From positions 1 through 45,609 of the IMG/VR virus record IMGVR_UViG_3300021960_000143: a stretch of DNA of 45,609 nucleotides, one strand, 5' to 3'. This DNA is from a virus. Both the position numbers and the translations under genes were made by a program. The notes beneath the pieces were generated by a model. It was not told the DNA's origin and did no database searches. It saw only the letters and a list, made by a program, of their open reading frames with translations. Positions 43,628 to 45,609 of the stretch are shown here, piece after piece (position 1 is the stretch's first letter; each line of letters starts with the position of its first letter).

Positions 43628-44128
43628 TTACCTTCTTCTTCTTCTCATTAATCTACGGCCAAGTCCACCTAACATTCTTCTACCAGCTTTTTTAACTGAT
43701 CTAGATGCTCTTTTAGCTCTAGTAGTTCCAGAAGAAATTTTCTTACCTGCTATTGCACCTGCTTTCTTAACACCTCTAACTGCTGTTCTTTTAACTTTTC
43801 CAGTAGTTCTAGTAGCTTTCTTAACTGCTCTTTTTGCAACTTTTGCGATACCACTTAGCATCCCACCTCCAGCTCTTCTTCTTCTTCTAGCTTTAGGCTT
43901 TGCATTTCTCACGTACTTAGCTTTTGCATTTGCATTCCCTAAAGTTCCTACACGCGTTGCTTTTTTAGATGCAGTCTTTTTAGTAGTCGCTTTAGTGGTT
44001 TTTCTTTTTCCCCTTACCATTCCTGCCACTTTTGAAAGAGCTCCTCCAGTTCTTCTTTTAGTAGACTTTTTTCTTCTTCTGAAGAACTTACCAGGAGAAT
44101 CTCCCGGTTCTTTTTTTGTACCGTACAT
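43628..44128 (-). CDS. Histone-like, very basic PGDSPG-tagged protein, 166 aa
   Basis: 166 residues with roughly 40% Lys and Arg, few acidic residues after residue 10, and long Ala/Thr-rich basic stretches (KRKTTKATTKKTASKKATR, KKATRTTGKVKRTAVRGVKK) like histone H1 tails or bacterial HU-like nucleoid proteins. The tag EPGDSPG is at 7-13 and the C-terminus is RLMRRRRR. It probably binds and condenses DNA or coats RNA, either in the virion or in the cell. An N-terminal PGxSPG tag followed by a DNA-binding tail suggests packaging together with the genome. Confidence 0.7.
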   Translation of the reverse strand: MYGTKKEPGDSPGKFFRRRKKSTKRRTGGALSKVAGMVRGKRKTTKATTKKTASKKATRVGTLGNANAKAKYVRNAKPKARRRRRAGGGMLSGIAKVAKRAVKKATRTTGKVKRTAVRGVKKAGAIAGKKISSGTTRAKRASRSVKKAGRRMLGGLGRRLMRRRRR

Positions 44129-44186
44129 AATATATTTATTGTAAGTTATTAATTAATTGTTACCTTTATATTATATTTAATTGAAT

Positions 44187-44438
44187 TTAATTAGTCTTGT
44201 ACTTGCGTCCGCTTTCTCTTTTAGTACCTTTACCTTGGTTACCTCTATTGGATTTAACGCTTACGTACTTACCACGTTTGTGGTCAAAATCTTTTCCTTT
44301 AACAGATCTACCAGCCTTTTGGGCTTTACGTTTCTCTCTCTGGCTGTGGGCTTTCTTAGCTTTTCTGTCTGTAGACTTAGCTGCACGAAGATCTCTTCTA
44401 GCCTTAGCTTTTGCAGCTGATGCAGATAAACGTTGCAT
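44187..44438 (-). CDS. Small basic protein, 83 aa
   Basis: 83 residues, rich in Lys, Arg and Ala. The first half is a probable helix (ASAAKAKARRDLRAAKSTDRKAKKAHSQREKRKAQKAG); the second half contains GKDFDHKRGKYVSVKSNRGNQGKGT. From memory, the KGKDxDHKxGxxVxxKxNRG phrase recurs in small proteins of marine phages, but its role is not known to me. The ATG shares one base with the stop of the 40-residue gene before it (TAATG). A virion or nucleic-acid-binding role fits. Confidence 0.6.
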   Translation of the reverse strand: MQRLSASAAKAKARRDLRAAKSTDRKAKKAHSQREKRKAQKAGRSVKGKDFDHKRGKYVSVKSNRGNQGKGTKRESGRKYKTN

Positions 44439-44560
44439 TATCTAGTTCTCTTAACGCTTTTTTTAACAACCATTTTCTTTCCTTTTGCTTTAGCATAGTT
44501 CTTAGCAGCCGCTTTACCTTTGGCTGTATATGCGAATTTCTTTTTTCCTACTCTTGGCAT
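44438..44560 (-). CDS. Small basic MPRVGKKKFAYT-type peptide, 40 aa
   Basis: A 40-residue ORF, MPRVGKKKFAYTAKGKAAAK... ending KRTR. The MPxVGxKxFxYTxxGxAAAK phrase is one I recall in short proteins of many marine phages, without known function. It has 17 or more Lys/Arg residues and is likely nucleic-acid-binding or virion-associated. It starts 21 bases after a candidate promoter and ends in a one-base TAATG overlap with the next gene. Confidence 0.65.
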   Translation of the reverse strand: MPRVGKKKFAYTAKGKAAAKNYAKAKGKKMVVKKSVKRTR

Positions 44561-44580
44561 AGCTTTATTTTTTTTTAATA

Positions 44581-44602
44581 TCTATATAGATATTTACACA
44601 TA
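44581..44602 (-). promoter_or_regulatory. Candidate late promoter before the basic-protein cluster
   Basis: On the minus strand TGTGTAAATATCTATATAGA begins about 40 bases before the ATG at 44560 and starts the block of basic virion proteins. It shares the GTGTAA and TATATA elements with the sites before 14371 and 2294, but its first bases differ from AAGTG. Confidence 0.3.
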
Positions 44603-44616
44603 TAATTAACTATTTA

Positions 44617-44931
44617 CTAAAATGGAATGGTAACTACTATAGAGCCAGCTGTAGCACCTATTATGTCGGCTATAAGATCACCTTTCTCAGCACTACCATT
44701 TCTAGCGTCATATACCTCCTTGCTAATACCTATAACCATACCTGTGCCTATACCTATTAATATAGCTTTTCTTTTGTTGCCGGTTTTCTTTAACACATAG
44801 CTTGTAGTAGCAGATGATATAATATAAGTATACCCAACGTGTAACTGCTTGTCTTGATGTAAAGACAAAACATTTAAACTTTGGGCATTGCAACTTATAC
44901 TTATTAGTAGTAATCCTATTATTCTTACCAT
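44617..44931 (-). CDS. Exported DUF2279/YfiM-like protein, 104 aa
   Basis: 104 residues with an N-terminal signal sequence (IIGLLLISISCNAQS; a cysteine at 14 leaves lipoprotein processing possible). The mature part has DKQLHVGYTYIISSATTSYV (27-46), IGTGMVIGISKEVYDARNGSAEKGDLIADIIGA (61-93) and a short hydrophobic end. DKxxHxxxG, GxxKExxDxxxxGxxxxxDLxxDxxG is the usual pattern of small periplasmic proteins of the DUF2279/YfiM type, common in Bacteroidetes. It may modify the infected cell's envelope or help lysis. It overlaps the preceding gene by seven bases. Confidence 0.65.
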   Translation of the reverse strand: MVRIIGLLLISISCNAQSLNVLSLHQDKQLHVGYTYIISSATTSYVLKKTGNKRKAILIGIGTGMVIGISKEVYDARNGSAEKGDLIADIIGATAGSIVVTIPF

Positions 44932-45374
44932 TTATAAATCCTATTATTTTTAATGTACATTATACCTTTAGGTGCAAACTTAAGCTCTCTACCTAATAAG
45001 TCATATATTTTGTTATTTAATAATATTGGATTTAATTCATTAACATGTGTAATTGTATTGACTGGTTGCCACGCGCCGTTTACAAACACTACATACTGGC
45101 ATGTATCACACATCCATACTGGAGATAGGTCATAACACACTTTAATAGTATCAAACCTATTTATATGAGGAAACATACCTACATCACCACTTGCTGAATA
45201 ACATTGCTCTGTATCACAAACTCCCCACATAAATGTTACACTATCAGAGGAGTGATTAGTACCTATAAGCGTTAATGTCTGTCCACCACCTATACTATAT
45301 GATACTGAGTCACACACTGTTTGTGCATTTGCGTATGTAGTACATAGTAGAAAGATCGCTATAAGTTTATTCAT
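44925..45374 (-). CDS. Secreted protein with type IX sorting-like C-terminus
   Basis: Start chosen at the ATG at 45374 (MNKLIAIFLLCTTYANAQT), which begins a clean signal peptide ending ANA|Q; a GTG 45 bases upstream would add a non-signal extension. The mature part has six cysteines, several in CDT/CQY-type pairs (VCDTEQC, MCDTCQY), suggesting disulfides. The last 30 residues (NNKIYDLLGRELKFAPKGIMYIKNNRIYKW) match the beta-rich type A C-terminal domain of T9SS substrates: xIYDLLGxEL...PKGxMYI. That would send it through the host's type IX system to the surface or medium. It is the first gene of the operon. Confidence 0.75.
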   Translation of the reverse strand: MNKLIAIFLLCTTYANAQTVCDSVSYSIGGGQTLTLIGTNHSSDSVTFMWGVCDTEQCYSASGDVGMFPHINRFDTIKVCYDLSPVWMCDTCQYVVFVNGAWQPVNTITHVNELNPILLNNKIYDLLGRELKFAPKGIMYIKNNRIYKW

Positions 45375-45609
45375 ATAGTATATAGTTACTCGCAACGCGC
45401 GAATGTTAAAGTGTGACACTAGCCTGTTACTAGTTATTATTAATAGGCTTATGTCACATTTTATATATTACAAATATTGGGGCAAGGTACTATACCTATA
45501 TATACAGAACACTTTTCTAAAAGGAAAGTCATTTCTTATTTACGGCCCCCACCTCAACGTTTACGATTGTATAATAACTTTTCACGTTTTACTTTTGAAT
45601 TTTGTATAA
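45375..45609. promoter_or_regulatory. Non-coding control region at the head of the operon
   Basis: 235 bases with no credible gene on either strand. It contains a large imperfect dyad (45412-45458), a perfect 5-bp dyad AGGTA-CTA-TACCT (45485-45497), an A/T-rich dyad ACTTT...AAAGT (45511-45529), and a CG-rich knot CGCAACGCGCG (45391-45401) just before the first gene. It probably carries the promoter of the leftward late operon and perhaps its operator. No consensus promoter could be fixed. Confidence 0.5.
45412..45458. repeat. Imperfect 18-bp inverted repeat upstream of first gene
   Basis: The arms TGTGACACTAGCCTGTTA (45412-45429) and TAATAGGCTTATGTCACA (45441-45458) pair over 15 of 18 positions, counting one further G-T wobble apart, with an 11-base loop. 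On the plus strand it is followed by TTTTATAT, so it could end rightward transcription; equally it could be a regulator binding site 38 bases from the first ATG. Confidence 0.6.

Noticed and set aside
45375-45419. GTG start at 45419 for the first secreted protein
   Set aside because: It would put 15 charged, non-signal residues before a clean signal peptide and reach into the inverted repeat. The ATG at 45374 is preferred.
45403-45609. Plus-strand open frame at the right edge
   Set aside because: It runs through the inverted repeat and dyads, has an odd aromatic-rich composition and no domain, and would be the only plus-strand gene. Treated as chance.
1-45609. CRISPR arrays, tRNA genes, insertion sequences, integrase or attachment sites
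   Set aside because: I found no spaced direct repeats, cloverleaf, transposase or integrase-like protein.
1-45609. The window as a complete circular genome
   Set aside because: Joining the ends leaves the left gene open for only nine more codons before a stop and gives no obvious overlap. A genome with no replication genes is unlikely, so it is taken as partial.

Overview
The window is a 45.6 kb piece of the genome of a tailed phage with a podovirus-like virion. It is very A/T-rich, and every gene I can support lies on the minus strand, so transcription runs from the right edge to the left. It carries one almost uninterrupted virion-assembly module: terminase, portal, scaffold, major capsid protein, neck/ring proteins, a very large tail-nozzle protein, internal (ejected) proteins and receptor-binding or decoration proteins. 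No DNA polymerase, helicase, primase, RNA polymerase, integrase or tRNA is visible, so it is a partial genome; the leftmost gene runs off the edge. The likely host is a marine Bacteroidetes bacterium (Flavobacteriia). This is inferred from A/T-rich leaders in place of Shine-Dalgarno sites, Cys-bounded GCxD...NY repeats and YGDGW modules in a secreted protein, and a type IX secretion-like C-terminus on another. Gene order and sizes (TerL about 740, portal about 800, capsid about 490 residues, nozzle over 2000, internal protein over 3000) recall crAss-like phages such as those of Cellulophaga, but that placement needs a database search.

Layout in transcription order, right to left. 45609-45375: non-coding control region with several dyads. 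45374-44617: two exported proteins. 44560-42010: a run of small, very basic proteins and one with an S74 auto-processing domain, three of them sharing a PGxSPG tag. 41985-41226: small conserved virion-type proteins. 41197-39400: GroEL and GroES in overlapping genes, followed by a probable winged-helix protein. 38955-38182: HExxH peptidase and 3TM-type holin. 38179-36193: small virion protein and two paralogous lectin-like proteins. 36193-34656: four small proteins including a tandem GroES-like protein and a candidate small terminase. 34659-26552: TerL, portal, Fe(II)/2-oxoglutarate oxygenase, scaffold, major capsid protein, then a strong UUCG terminator. 26481-14431: neck, ring and nozzle/fibre proteins. 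14371-2337: three internal proteins including the 3102-residue giant. 2294-1: membrane/coiled-coil protein, cysteine-less thioredoxin-fold protein, tiny basic protein and the partial secreted repeat protein.

The most notable points are the phage-encoded folding set (GroEL, GroES and a tandem GroES-like protein), the PGxSP tag shared by four otherwise unrelated proteins, exact 7- and 11-residue repeats in one internal protein, matching motifs at both ends of the giant protein, carbohydrate-binding-like modules shared between virion proteins, and a recurring AAGTG/TATATA-type motif that may be the late promoter. All family assignments come from reading the translated sequence; none was checked against a database.
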